Below, in pieces: positions 28,029 to 38,493 of a stretch of 64,000 nucleotides of DNA (position 1 is the first letter of the stretch; the number at the start of each line of letters is the position of its first letter). This DNA is from Vallitalea sp. (lineage in GTDB: Bacteria; Bacillota; Clostridia; Lachnospirales; Vallitaleaceae). Below the pieces are notes generated by a model that worked only from the letters and a program-made list of their open reading frames with translations, searched no databases and was not told the origin of the DNA. Made by a program: the position numbers and the translations under genes. The stretch lies in assembly GCA_025210515.1 (NCBI GenBank), contig JAOARM010000050.1:1-64000 (forward strand), given 5' to 3'.

Positions 28029-28505
28029 ATGCCTGACAAAAAAGTAATACTAACATACAGTGGGTTGAGAGAATTAGAAGAAGAATTACAAAATCTGAAA
28101 TTAGTTAGAAGAAAAGATGTAGCAGAAAAGATTAAAGAAGCAAGAGCACAAGGAGATCTTTCCGAGAACGCAGAGTATGACGCAGCCAAAGAAGAGCAAG
28201 CAGAAATAGAATCTAGAATAGTTGAGATCGAAAAATTACTTAAAAATGTTGAAGTAATTGATGAAGAAGAAGTATCATTAGATAGTATTAATGTTGGCTG
28301 TAAAGTAAGAATATATGATATAGAATTCGATGAAGAAGTTGATTATGCTATCGTTGGTTCAACAGAGGCAGACCCATTAGAATATAAGATTTCTAATGAA
28401 TCTCCAGTAGGAAGTGCATTAATTGGAGCTAAAGTTGGAGAAGAAGTAGAAGTAGAGACACCTAATGGTTTAATTAAATTAAAAGTATTAGATATTCACA
28501 GATAA
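28029..28505 (+). CDS. greA: Transcription elongation factor GreA
   Basis: A 158-aa factor that enters the RNA polymerase channel and stimulates transcript cleavage in backtracked complexes. The N-terminal coiled coil (about 8-75) includes [20 protein letters not shown] and, at its tip, the [16 protein letters not shown] segment with the catalytic acidic residues. The C-terminal FKBP-like domain (about 80-158) includes the conserved [22 protein letters not shown]. Length is exactly the family norm. It sits 70 bases before lysS. Confidence 0.96.
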   Translation: MPDKKVILTYSGLRELEEELQNLKLVRRKDVAEKIKEARAQGDLSENAEYDAAKEEQAEIESRIVEIEKLLKNVEVIDEEEVSLDSINVGCKVRIYDIEFDEEVDYAIVGSTEADPLEYKISNESPVGSALIGAKVGEEVEVETPNGLIKLKVLDIHR

Positions 28506-28575
28506 GAATTCTATGAAAATAGGATAAATTATAAATACAAATGATTATACTAAAAATACAAAGGAGGGCTTGTAA

Positions 28576-30072
<1,497 letters not shown>

Positions 30073-30082
30073 TAAACATAAT

Positions 30083-30110
30083 AAAAACCCCAATAGGGGT
30101 TTTTTGTTTT
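30083..30110 (+). terminator. Rho-independent terminator of lysS
   Basis: AAAAACCCC (30083-30091), loop AATA, GGGGTTTTTT and further T residues: a classic intrinsic terminator. Confidence 0.9.
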
Positions 30111-30170
30111 TCATGGTGTTTTGTTGGAGATAATTCAATAATTTCTAATTTGACACTTTAGTCCAAGATA

Positions 30171-30803
30171 TCATAAAAGAAACTGGGTAGATTTTTCTAA
30201 TTTAGTAAGATTACTTACGACTATTTTTTTGTTTGAATAACTAATATAACCCTCCGATTGACATTCTTTAATGATTCGATTAAGACTTCGTCGAGGGATA
30301 ACTATTTCTTTCATTAATGTTTCTTTATCTGTTACATGCAATGTTCCATCAATATAATGTAGGTATATAATTCTTAAAAATCTTTCTTTAACAGTCATTG
30401 TGGACAGAGATAATGAGACTTCGTTACTCTGAGTATAGCATTCTAGTAATAAGTCAATAATATATAAGTTGAACTCAAAATCATATTCCATCCATTTTAA
30501 TACATAATCTCGGTGGAGTTTAACGAGTGTACAATCTGTTTTAGCCATACAACTTTGTGTTTTAAGTAAGTTTTTAAAAAGTTCTAAAACACCAAAAGAA
30601 TCTGATGGAAAGTGATTTCTAAGCTTGATACGCGTGCCATTATGTGATTCGGTAAATACCTCAACTTCTCCTTTTAAAATGATATATAAATATTCGTTTT
30701 TTTCACCTTGTAAAATGATAAATTCACCTTGTGTATATGATTTGGTAACAAGTTTATTTTTTATTTCATGTGGAAGATTTTCGATTTTATCAGAAAAAAT
30801 CAT
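30171..30803 (-). CDS. Crp/Fnr-family transcription regulator
   Basis: A 210-aa regulator. The N-terminal cyclic-nucleotide-binding-like beta roll (about 15-120) has FIILQGEKNEYLYIILKGEVEVF and DSFGVLELF but not the arginine/serine pair used for cAMP in Crp. The C-terminal winged helix (about 140-205) includes TVKERFLRII and the recognition helix region IPRRSLNRIIKE. The start at 30803 has GAAGGAG five bases upstream; the frame extends 16 codons further without a ribosome site. It faces the adenosine deaminase gene, so it probably controls the purine module. YeiL, a Crp-type regulator in enterics, also lies near nucleoside genes. Confidence 0.85.
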   Translation of the reverse strand: MIFSDKIENLPHEIKNKLVTKSYTQGEFIILQGEKNEYLYIILKGEVEVFTESHNGTRIKLRNHFPSDSFGVLELFKNLLKTQSCMAKTDCTLVKLHRDYVLKWMEYDFEFNLYIIDLLLECYTQSNEVSLSLSTMTVKERFLRIIYLHYIDGTLHVTDKETLMKEIVIPRRSLNRIIKECQSEGYISYSNKKIVVSNLTKLEKSTQFLL

Positions 30804-30849
30804 ATTTTCTCCTTCGTATGTCAGTTTCAGTGAAATGTTGATTAGTATC

Positions 30850-30879
30850 ATTATATCAATTATACCATACTGAGGTCAA
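30850..30879 (-). promoter_or_regulatory. Promoter of the Crp/Fnr-family gene
   Basis: On the minus strand, TTGACC (30879-30874), an 18-base spacer and TATAAT (30855-30850). The -35 box is half of the palindrome at 30873-30886, so a bound regulator would block it. Confidence 0.6.
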
Positions 30880-30886
30880 TTGACCT
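30873..30886. promoter_or_regulatory. Candidate operator of the Crp/Fnr-like regulator
   Basis: A perfect 14-bp palindrome, AGGTCAATTGACCT, between the divergent regulator and adenosine deaminase genes. A related site (10 of 12 core positions) lies at 32355-32366 before the BMP gene. Size and symmetry suit a dimeric regulator. Confidence 0.6.
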
Positions 30887-31103
30887 TCCTTTTTTAGGCT
30901 TTTTTTGTAATTATATTTATAGCAATTATTTAACCAAAGTAACATTTACATTGTGACTAATCAAATAATAATTATTTGTAGAAATTTATAAATTACAATT
31001 GCTCCGTGCATATTGCATTTTTCTCAAATCTAACACATTAGTTATAAAAAAAAATCAAAGAACTAGTTACAAGGAAAAAACTTTACTAAATAAGGAGGAA
31101 ATT

Positions 31104-32123
31104 ATGTTAACACAAAGAATGGAAAAATTGATAACAGGTATACCAAAAGCTGAGGCACATCTTCACTTGGAAAGTTCGACTATGCCCAAAACGGTAATTT
31201 GGACAAGTCAGAAAAATAATATCCAACTTCCGTTTAAGACAGAAGATGAGATGTTAAAATATCTAAAAAGTAAAACTACAAGTTTAACAGAATTTTTGAT
31301 TTGCGATAGGCTGGTAAATTCTTGTTTAATTTATGAAGAAGACTATGCAAGAGCAGTTTATGATTTGGCAGAGGAAGGGTACAACCAAAACATTATATAT
31401 CGTGAAATTTTCTTGGACTATCCTTTAAATCAGGTACGGGGCGTATCACTTGAAACATATATGAATGGTTGTGAAAAAGGAAGAAAGAAAGCTCAGGAAG
31501 ATTTCGGTGTTGAAATCGTATTTATTCCATGTGTAGACAGAACGGTTTCATCTGAATCCTCTTTACAGTTTGTAAAAGACTTACTTAAATATCGTGATAT
31601 TATAGATGGTCTTGGTATGGATTGCGATGAGAAGAATTATCCTGCTACGAATCATAAAGAAGCGTTTGAATTGGCAAAAGAAAACAGTCTTTTTTTAACT
31701 GCTCATTGTGGTGAAGATCTTGGTTATGAAAGTGTAATTGAAGCGTTAGATTCACTAAAATTAGATAGATTAGACCATGGGATTAGGGCTGTTGAAAGCA
31801 AAGAATTAATGAGAAGATTAGCTGATGAAAAAATTATGCTGACTACTTGTCCTTATGCTAATATTGATATGACAATTTATAAAGATTTGTCAAAACATCC
31901 TCTTAGGGAGCTTATGGCAAATAATGTGGTTTGTTCAATCAATTCTGATGATCCACCATATGCAACGGATTTAATTAATACGCTAAGAGAGTGTATAACA
32001 GCAATGAACTTGACTGAAAAAGAAGTTGTTTCATTGCTTAGAAATTGCTTTGAATATTCCATAAAAGGTCAACGTTACTTAGAAAAATTTGATAAGTGGA
32101 TTAAAGAAAATTGCGAAGAGTAA
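31104..32123 (+). CDS. add: Adenosine deaminase
   Basis: A 339-aa zinc amidohydrolase converting adenosine or deoxyadenosine to inosine forms. TIM-barrel metal and catalytic motifs are in order: EAHLHLE (His-x-His near 17-19), TAHCGED (catalytic histidine and glutamate near 198-201), LDHGIRA (near 223) and INSDDPPY (near 279). The start at 31104 has AAGGAGG five bases upstream; the frame runs 35 codons further without support. It opens the nucleoside salvage run, feeding the purine nucleoside phosphorylase at 33888. Confidence 0.9.
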   Translation: MLTQRMEKLITGIPKAEAHLHLESSTMPKTVIWTSQKNNIQLPFKTEDEMLKYLKSKTTSLTEFLICDRLVNSCLIYEEDYARAVYDLAEEGYNQNIIYREIFLDYPLNQVRGVSLETYMNGCEKGRKKAQEDFGVEIVFIPCVDRTVSSESSLQFVKDLLKYRDIIDGLGMDCDEKNYPATNHKEAFELAKENSLFLTAHCGEDLGYESVIEALDSLKLDRLDHGIRAVESKELMRRLADEKIMLTTCPYANIDMTIYKDLSKHPLRELMANNVVCSINSDDPPYATDLINTLRECITAMNLTEKEVVSLLRNCFEYSIKGQRYLEKFDKWIKENCEE

Positions 32124-32170
32124 GAAGATGATCGCTCATCAAACAACCGCTAAATTCACAATATAACAAT

Positions 32171-32213
32171 AGATAGGAGTGATAGAGGAAAAGTCATTTC
32201 TATCTTTTATTTT
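32171..32213 (+). terminator. Terminator after adenosine deaminase
   Basis: AGATAG-GAGTGA pairs with TCATTT-CTATCT around a small internal loop, followed by TTTTATTTT. Confidence 0.65.
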
Positions 32214-32354
32214 GCATTATCCTTTTGATACATATAAGTTGTAGGTTAACATGTGTAAATTATTCAATGATATATAGTATGTTAGTACAAATGCAATATT
32301 TAGTTTACTATCTTCTTTGTATTGGAGTCTATATTGAAAATAAATTATCACAGG

Positions 32355-32366
32355 AGTCAAATGACC
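32355..32366. promoter_or_regulatory. Second operator-like site before the BMP gene
   Basis: AGTCAAATGACC matches the core of the palindrome at 30873-30886 (GGTCAATTGACC) at 10 of 12 positions. It lies 70 bases before the BMP gene ribosome site. Confidence 0.4.
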
Positions 32367-32435
32367 TGTAATTTGATAATTCAAAATGCTAGTATTATTT
32401 TGTCAAAACTATTCTTTATTTTAAGGAGGAATAAA

Positions 32436-33509
32436 ATGAAAAGAATACTAAGTGTTTTTCTCGTACTTACAATGATGGTTGTTATTGCTGGATGTTCAAC
32501 AAGTAGTGATAATGCTACGAATGTAGCTAATGGAGGCGATGTAGCTAAAGGGGAGAATGAAGCTAATGAAAATGAGAAAGATTCATTGAATGTTTCTATG
32601 GTAACAGATGTTGGTGGAGTAAATGATTTATCATTTAACCAATCGGCATGGGAAGGTATGCAAAGACTAGAAAAAGATTTTGATATCAATGTAAGTTATC
32701 TGGAATCAAAACAGGAAAGTGATTATGAAACGAACATTCAGTTTTTGGTTGATGAAGAATCAGAACTAATTTATGGTATAGGTTATGTAATGGCTGATGC
32801 TATTAAGAATGCATCAGAACTTTACACAGACTGCAGGTTTGCAATTGTTGACAACTCTTATGGTGATGAAACTCCAGAAAATGTTGTTGGAATAAGTTTT
32901 AAAGAACATGAGGCATCTTTTTTAGTTGGATATATTGCAGGCAAGATGACTGAAACAAATAAGGTGGGATTTGTAGGAGGGGTAGATTTTTACATAATTA
33001 ATAAATTTCAATATGGATTTATGGCTGGTGTAGCTTATGCAAATCCAGAAGCAGAAGTTTATGTTCAATATGCAGGATCATTTGGAGATGCTGCAGCTGG
33101 TAAGTCGATTGCAGAACAATTCTATAGCAGTGGAGCGGATGTTATATATCATGCATCAGGTGCCACTGGAAATGGTGTAATTGAAGCCGCAAAAGAGCTT
33201 GATAAATGGGTTATAGGTGTAGATAGAGATCAAAGTGATTTAGCACCTGATAATGTGTTGACTTCAGCAATAAAGAGAGTTGATAATGCAGTATATAATT
33301 TGACAAGTGAATTGGATAATGGTAATTGGCTTGGTGGAACAACTGTAGAATATGGCTTGGCTGATGGTGGTGTAGATATTGCAGATACTTCAAACGAGCA
33401 TGTACCTGAAGAAATTTTAGATGAAGTATATAAGATAAAAGATGAAATTATTTCGGGTAGTATAGTTGTCCCAGAGAATAAAGAGGAGTTTGAAGCTAGT
33501 TATAATTAA
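32436..33509 (+). CDS. BMP-family nucleoside-binding lipoprotein
   Basis: A 357-aa extracellular substrate-binding protein of the basic membrane protein (BmpA/PnrA/NupN) family, which binds purine nucleosides. The signal peptide ends in the lipobox VIAGC (cysteine 20). A Ser/Asn/Glu-rich linker (to about 55) leads into VSMVTDVGGVNDLSFNQSAWEGM, the family hallmark with the nucleoside-contacting Asp and Asn. YQYAGSF-like and VIGVDRDQ motifs follow. The start at 32436 has AAGGAGG six bases upstream. It partners the ABC ATPase and permeases at 34613-38164. Confidence 0.9.
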   Translation: MKRILSVFLVLTMMVVIAGCSTSSDNATNVANGGDVAKGENEANENEKDSLNVSMVTDVGGVNDLSFNQSAWEGMQRLEKDFDINVSYLESKQESDYETNIQFLVDEESELIYGIGYVMADAIKNASELYTDCRFAIVDNSYGDETPENVVGISFKEHEASFLVGYIAGKMTETNKVGFVGGVDFYIINKFQYGFMAGVAYANPEAEVYVQYAGSFGDAAAGKSIAEQFYSSGADVIYHASGATGNGVIEAAKELDKWVIGVDRDQSDLAPDNVLTSAIKRVDNAVYNLTSELDNGNWLGGTTVEYGLADGGVDIADTSNEHVPEEILDEVYKIKDEIISGSIVVPENKEEFEASYN

Positions 33510-33887
33510 ATGAAGTTATAAATTTAACACAAATATTGTTATTATGAATATAAAAATCTGTGGATAGAGATCAAGGGTCATATATAGATGGTTAACTAAA
33601 GGTGCTAGATGGCACAAAGGCAAAAACGTTTAATTATGAAATATCCACAGATAATATATTCAAATGTAAGATGTAAATATAAATGTTTTATATAATTGTT
33701 AAGGTGATAATTAATTATATAAATAAATATATGAAATGATTGTAGGTGATTGCAAAACTAAAAAAACTGATAGAAGTAATGTAATTTGAGGAGTCTAGAA
33801 ATAGCATAAAATAAATGTAGATTTATCAATACTTTGAGAGTTTTGCAATTGACTAAAATAAAATGATTTATTTGAAAGGAGATTAGT
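33510..33887. other. 378-base leader region before deoD with two long inverted repeats
   Basis: Two perfect 11-bp inverted repeats lie in this gap: 33556-33566 with 33642-33652 (enclosing 75 bases, including the small hairpin GTGC-TAGATG-GCAC near 33602) and 33749-33759 with 33839-33849. The second ends next to a TTGACT that could be a -35 box. There is no reading frame. It does not fit the purine riboswitch or other riboswitch cores I know. A structured regulatory RNA or processed spacer is possible. Confidence 0.45.
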
Positions 33888-34586
33888 ATGAGTACACATA
33901 TTAGTGCAAAAAAAGGAGAAATAGCGGAAAGAGTTATATTACCAGGTGATCCATTAAGAGCGAAATACATTGCTGAAACATTTTTGACAGATATTAAATG
34001 TTATAACAATGTAAGGGGAATGCTAGGTTTTACAGGATACTACAATGGGAAGAAAGTATCAGTTCAGGGGACAGGTATGGGAGTGCCTTCTGCTTCTATA
34101 TATATTACTGAATTAATAGATGAATATGGTGTGAAAAATCTTATTAGAGTAGGAACTTGTGGATCATTGCAGGAAGAAGTAAAAATAAGAGACGTTATTA
34201 TTGCAATGACAGCATCATCAAACTCAAATGTTAATAAAAGAAAATTCAAGGGTCTAGATTTTGCGCCATGTGCTGATTTTGAACTTTTATTTAAAGCATA
34301 TGAGTTAAGAGATAATGTGAAATCAGATATTCATGTTGGGGGAATCTATACGAATGACACATTCTATGATGGTGACAAAGAAGAAATTAAGGTCTTTGCT
34401 GAGCATGGAGTTATGGGCGTTGAGATGGAAACATCATCATTATACACAATTGCTGCTAAGAGAAAAGTAAAAGCTTTATCACTCTTAACCGTAAGTGATT
34501 CGTTAGTTACAGATGAAGAAACATCTTCAGAGGAAAGACAAAAAACTTTCCTAGATATGATGAGAATAGCTTTAGAAATTATTTAA
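33888..34586 (+). CDS. deoD: Purine nucleoside phosphorylase, DeoD type
   Basis: A 232-aa hexameric-type phosphorylase splitting purine nucleosides into base and ribose 1-phosphate. Family motifs: [15 protein letters not shown] with the phosphate-contacting residues (near 18-32), RVGTCGSL (near 87), and [10 protein letters not shown] (near 177) contacting the ribose, then [16 protein letters not shown] with the catalytic aspartate. AAAGGAG lies about six bases before the ATG. It acts on inosine from adenosine deaminase and on nucleosides brought in by the adjacent importer. Confidence 0.94.
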   Translation: MSTHISAKKGEIAERVILPGDPLRAKYIAETFLTDIKCYNNVRGMLGFTGYYNGKKVSVQGTGMGVPSASIYITELIDEYGVKNLIRVGTCGSLQEEVKIRDVIIAMTASSNSNVNKRKFKGLDFAPCADFELLFKAYELRDNVKSDIHVGGIYTNDTFYDGDKEEIKVFAEHGVMGVEMETSSLYTIAAKRKVKALSLLTVSDSLVTDEETSSEERQKTFLDMMRIALEII

Positions 34587-34612
34587 TGGAGCAGCAAATC
34601 TGGAGGAGATGA

Positions 34613-36148
34613 ATGGGTATGCAAAATCATGAAGTAGTAGTAGAAATGAAAAATATTACTAAAAAATTTGGGAGTTTTACTGCAAATGATAATATTACTA
34701 TCGATTTTCGAAAGGGTGAAGTTCATGCTTTACTAGGAGAAAATGGGGCAGGTAAATCAACTCTGATGAATATTCTCTATGGTTTGTACAAAGCAACTAA
34801 AGGTAGTGTCACTGTAAATGGGGATGTAATTGATATTTCGTCTCCTAATGATGCTATCAAACACGGTATTGGCATGGTGCATCAACATTTTATGCTAATA
34901 CCTGTTTTTACAGTTACAGAGAATATTATGTTGGGAAATGAATCAGTAAAAAATGGATTTTTAAATTCTGCTGAGGCTAAAAATAAACTAATTAAACTTT
35001 CAGATCAATATAAATTGGCAATTGATCCAGATTCGTTAGTATCAGAATTGACAGTAGGGATGCAACAAAGGGTGGAAATTTTAAAAGCATTGTATAGAGA
35101 AGCTGATGTATTGATTTTAGATGAACCTACAGCGGTGCTAACACCACAAGAAATTGATAGTTTAAAAGAAATAATTAAGAACCTTACACAAGAAGGTAAA
35201 ACAGTCATTATTATTACACACAAATTGAAGGAAATCCTTGCTATGGCAGATAGATGTACTGTCATAAGAAAAGGGAAAAAAATTGGAATAGTTGATGTTG
35301 CTAATACCAATGAATCAGAGTTGGCAAGTATGATGGTTGGTAGAGAGGTTGTTTTTAAAGTTGATAAAAGTGAGTATGAACCTAAAAAATCCAAATTTGA
35401 GATTAATGACTTAGTTATTACTAATTCAAAAGGAATAAATGTAGTTGATGAATTATGCCTTAAAACATATGGCAGTGAAATACTAGGTATTGCAGGTATT
35501 GATGGTAATGGACAATCTGAACTAGTAGAAGGTTTGTTAGGGCTAAGAAAAATTAATTCAGGAAAAATATTGTTAAATGGAAAGGAAGTTCAAGATCAAA
35601 CAATAAGAGCAAGAAATAAAGGAGGTTTTTCACTTATTCCAGAAGATAGACATAAGCATGGACTAGTATTAGATTTTTCCGTTTCTGAGAATTTTATTTT
35701 GAATAGATATAATGATCCTCAATTTTCTGATAAATGTATACTTAAACGTAATTCAATTAATAGTTTTGCTAGTTCATTAGTAGAAAAATTTGATGTGCGA
35801 CTTGATGGGCTTAATTCAAGAGTGGCAGTATTGTCGGGAGGAAATCAGCAAAAAGTCATTATTGCTAGAGAAGTGTCAAATAATCCAGATGTCTTAGTTG
35901 CATCACAACCAACAAGAGGACTTGATGTTGGTGCAATCGAATTTGTTCATAGAGCGTTATTAGAACAAAGAGAACTTGGTAAAACTATAATTTTGGTTTC
36001 TTATGAATTGGATGAAATAATGAATATTGCTGACAGGATAGCTGTAATTTATGAAGGAAAGATAGTCGGAGAATATCTGACATCTGAAGTAGATGAATAT
36101 GAATTAGGTTTGTTGATGTCAGGAGGTACTACAAATGAAAAGTTTTAA
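34613..36148 (+). CDS. Nucleoside ABC importer ATPase (two ABC domains)
   Basis: A 511-aa tandem ATPase of the sugar/nucleoside importer class (NupO/YufO-like). Domain 1 (about 10-245) has GENGAGKST, the signature LTVGMQQRVE and LILDEPTAVLTPQE. Domain 2 (about 260-505) has a degenerate Walker A, GIDGNGQSEL, with signature LSGGNQQKV; this asymmetry is normal for the group. GGAGGAG lies five to six bases before the ATG; a second ATG two codons later is also possible. Its end overlaps the next permease by 14 bases. Confidence 0.92.
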   Translation: MGMQNHEVVVEMKNITKKFGSFTANDNITIDFRKGEVHALLGENGAGKSTLMNILYGLYKATKGSVTVNGDVIDISSPNDAIKHGIGMVHQHFMLIPVFTVTENIMLGNESVKNGFLNSAEAKNKLIKLSDQYKLAIDPDSLVSELTVGMQQRVEILKALYREADVLILDEPTAVLTPQEIDSLKEIIKNLTQEGKTVIIITHKLKEILAMADRCTVIRKGKKIGIVDVANTNESELASMMVGREVVFKVDKSEYEPKKSKFEINDLVITNSKGINVVDELCLKTYGSEILGIAGIDGNGQSELVEGLLGLRKINSGKILLNGKEVQDQTIRARNKGGFSLIPEDRHKHGLVLDFSVSENFILNRYNDPQFSDKCILKRNSINSFASSLVEKFDVRLDGLNSRVAVLSGGNQQKVIIAREVSNNPDVLVASQPTRGLDVGAIEFVHRALLEQRELGKTIILVSYELDEIMNIADRIAVIYEGKIVGEYLTSEVDEYELGLLMSGGTTNEKF

Positions 36149-37217
36149 AAATGTAATGGTAAAATATAGTTCTGTATTTAAAGTGTTTAGGTCACTATTT
36201 ATAGGTTTATTAATTGGTGGGATTATTCTACTTTTGTCAGGATATAATCCTATTGAGGCATATGGACAAATGCTTTTAGGTGTTATTTCAAAACCACAGT
36301 ATATCTCTTGGACAGTTATTAAGGCAACACCTATTATTCTTACAGGGCTTTCTGTAGCGTTTGCATTTAGAACGGGTTTATTTAATATTGGGGCGGAAGG
36401 ACAGTTCATTGTTGGAACATTAGTTGCTACTATATTAGGTGTTTCGTTAAAGATACCGAGTTTTATTCATGTTCCAGTTGTTATAGTTGGTGCAATTTTT
36501 GCAGGTGGTATATATGGTGCTTTTGCTGGATATTTAAAAGCTAAGTTTAAAGTAAATGAAGTAATAAGTACAATTATGTTAAACTGGATTGCCCTGTATG
36601 TTGCAAACTATTTTGTTTATTTACCATCAATAAAAAAGGTAGGATCAGAATCAACTTATGATATTAGTGAAACTGCTAAAATAACAACTACACTTCTTAA
36701 CGAGTTAACAGGTAGAGGAGTTAAAAATAATTGGGGGGTTATAATCGCGATTATAGTAGTAATCATTGCTGCATTTTACTTGTTTAGAACTACTAAAGGC
36801 TATGAGCTACGAGCGGTAGGATTAAATAAACACGGTGCGAAATATGCAGGAATTAATATCAACAAGGCGACAATTAGATCCATGTTCATAGCTGGAGCAT
36901 TAGCTGGTCTAGCAGGAGCAGTACATGTTATGGGTGTTACATATCATATATCTAAACTTAGTATATCTGAAAACTATGGCTTTAATGGAATTGCAGTTTC
37001 CTTGTTAGCAGCAAACTCTCCTATTGGTGTAATATTTGCAGGATTATTCTTTGCTGGTATGCAATATGGAAATGCTAAAATGCAGTTTATTGGGATTCCC
37101 TCAGAAGTCATAAATATAATTTTTGGTTTAATAATTTTTAATACTGCGTTATCAAGTAAAAAAAATAATTTGTTCAGTAAATTTTATTTAAAATTGACAA
37201 AGGGAGGTACAATATAA
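36135..37217 (+). CDS. Nucleoside ABC importer permease (first)
   Basis: A 360-aa permease of the BPD_transp_2 class (NupP/YufP-like), with about ten helices. FRTGLFNIGAEGQFIVG (near 76-92) and VNEVISTIMLNWIALY (near 141-156) are the typical substrate-channel segments. It overlaps the ATPase gene by 14 bases and the next permease by one base (TAATG), so the three are translated together. Forms a heterodimer with the protein at 37217. Confidence 0.9.
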   Translation: MKSFKNVMVKYSSVFKVFRSLFIGLLIGGIILLLSGYNPIEAYGQMLLGVISKPQYISWTVIKATPIILTGLSVAFAFRTGLFNIGAEGQFIVGTLVATILGVSLKIPSFIHVPVVIVGAIFAGGIYGAFAGYLKAKFKVNEVISTIMLNWIALYVANYFVYLPSIKKVGSESTYDISETAKITTTLLNELTGRGVKNNWGVIIAIIVVIIAAFYLFRTTKGYELRAVGLNKHGAKYAGININKATIRSMFIAGALAGLAGAVHVMGVTYHISKLSISENYGFNGIAVSLLAANSPIGVIFAGLFFAGMQYGNAKMQFIGIPSEVINIIFGLIIFNTALSSKKNNLFSKFYLKLTKGGTI

Positions 37218-38164
37218 TGAGTTTCTTGATTACGATAGGTTTTTTAATAGGATCTACTTTAATGTATTCATCCCCTTTAATATTAGTTGCCATCGGTGCA
37301 TTATTTTCTGAGAAATCAGGCATTATAAACATCGGACTTGAAGGAATGATGTATTTTGGGTGCTTCTCAGCAGCAGCAGTTGCAGTTATTACTGGAAATC
37401 CTTGGTTAGCGTTGGTTATTGCTGCATTAAGTGGTGGAGTGTTTGGTTTGCTTCACGGATACGCATGTATTATGAGAAATGCAAATCAGGTGGTTTCAGG
37501 CATTGCTATTAATTTTCTGGCACCAGGATTGGCGTTATATTTGTCAAGATTACTTTTTGATGGTGCAACAATGACGCCAACGATTGCTAACAAACTTCCG
37601 AAACTTTTTACTGGAATTGATAGTAAAACAGAGTTTGGAGAATTGTTAAATCTCATATTTAGCCAATATGTAGTTGTATACTTAGCATTTGCAGTGGTTA
37701 TAATTACGATAATCATTATGAATAGAACTAAATTGGGTCTAAGGATTAAGGCTGTTGGTGAACATCCTATTGCTGCTGCAACAGTTGGAATCAATGTGTT
37801 ACGAATTCGTTTCTTTAGTGTATTTATTTCTGGGGCTTTAGCTGGTATCGGTGGAGCTTGTTTTTCATTGGCTATAGTATCTAACTTTAGACAAGGTTTA
37901 ATTTCTGGACAAGGTTATATTGCATTAGCCGCTATGATTTTTGGAAGATGGAAGCCAAAGTCTACAATGTTTGCGTGTTTGTTGTTTGGTTTTACTAAAA
38001 GCCTACAAATTTTTATTGGAGGACCTTCAGTGCCATTTGAGATTTCAGTAGATATTTTATCATTGCTTCCATATGTAGTAACGATTGCAGTGCTTGTATT
38101 ATTTGCTAAAGAGTCTGCTGCTCCAAAAGCTATTGGAAAACCATATAACCTTGATAGTAGATAA
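37217..38164 (+). CDS. Nucleoside ABC importer permease (second)
   Basis: A 315-aa BPD_transp_2 permease (NupQ/YufQ-like). FSEKSGIINIGLEGMMYFG (near 29-47) and ANQVVSGIAINFLAPG (near 92-107) match the family. An AGGGAGG ribosome site precedes the ATG inside the end of the preceding gene. With the binding lipoprotein (32436) and ATPase (34613) it completes a BMP-type nucleoside importer. Confidence 0.9.
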   Translation: MSFLITIGFLIGSTLMYSSPLILVAIGALFSEKSGIINIGLEGMMYFGCFSAAAVAVITGNPWLALVIAALSGGVFGLLHGYACIMRNANQVVSGIAINFLAPGLALYLSRLLFDGATMTPTIANKLPKLFTGIDSKTEFGELLNLIFSQYVVVYLAFAVVIITIIIMNRTKLGLRIKAVGEHPIAAATVGINVLRIRFFSVFISGALAGIGGACFSLAIVSNFRQGLISGQGYIALAAMIFGRWKPKSTMFACLLFGFTKSLQIFIGGPSVPFEISVDILSLLPYVVTIAVLVLFAKESAAPKAIGKPYNLDSR

Positions 38165-38493
38165 GGGAAAATAAAAGAAGAAGCAAATTAAATCCACACA
38201 GAGCTGATATGTATACGCATGATTCTGTTGAGCAATATGTACTAAAAAAATATTAAAGAGAGTGTTCATCATAAAAAGTAGTATAGTTTGTTATAGCTTT
38301 GTATGAATTAAGTACTGTGTGAAGACCAGTACTTTTTTTGTAATAGAAATTTTGGAAACCTTCAAGCCCATATTATTGTATATAAAGATAAGGCGTGAAG
38401 GTCGTTTGAGTTGTAATATAGATTTTTGATTTGAGATAAATATAAATTAAGAAAGGATAATGAGAAACTTATATTTCATTAAAGGTGATTATT
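38165..38493. other. Intergenic region after the importer operon
   Basis: This 329-base stretch contains the importer terminator (38310-38339) and an imperfect stem at about 38357-38402 (ACCTTCAAGCC with GGCGTGAAGGT) before the next gene. No gene is seen; a small RNA or a second terminator is possible for the later stem. Confidence 0.45.
38310..38339 (+). terminator. Rho-independent terminator of the importer operon
   Basis: AAGTACTG (38310-38317) pairs with CAGTACTT (38327-38334) and runs into seven T residues. Confidence 0.85.

Larger units (their letters stand above)
30804..31103. other. Divergent control region, crp-like gene / add
   Basis: This 300-base region holds the minus-strand regulator promoter and the palindrome at 30873-30886, then about 200 bases of AT-rich sequence before the AAGGAGG site of the deaminase. 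TTTACA near 30945 is a possible -35 box for the plus strand, without a convincing -10 partner. No purine riboswitch was found. Confidence 0.45.
32124..32435. other. Intergenic region between add and the BMP gene
   Basis: This 312-base stretch contains the add terminator (32171-32213) and, near its end, the operator-like site at 32355-32366. I see no gene; a promoter for the BMP gene probably lies between 32220 and 32400 but cannot be fixed by eye. Confidence 0.45.

Noticed and set aside
28506..28575. T-box or lysine riboswitch before lysS
   Set aside because: The gap after greA is only 70 bases and contains just the ribosome site region.
30887..31103. Purine riboswitch before adenosine deaminase
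   Set aside because: The conserved loop and junction segments of the purine aptamer are not present.
30999..31103. N-terminal extension of adenosine deaminase
   Set aside because: No ribosome site, low-complexity sequence, and a strong AAGGAGG before the ATG at 31104.
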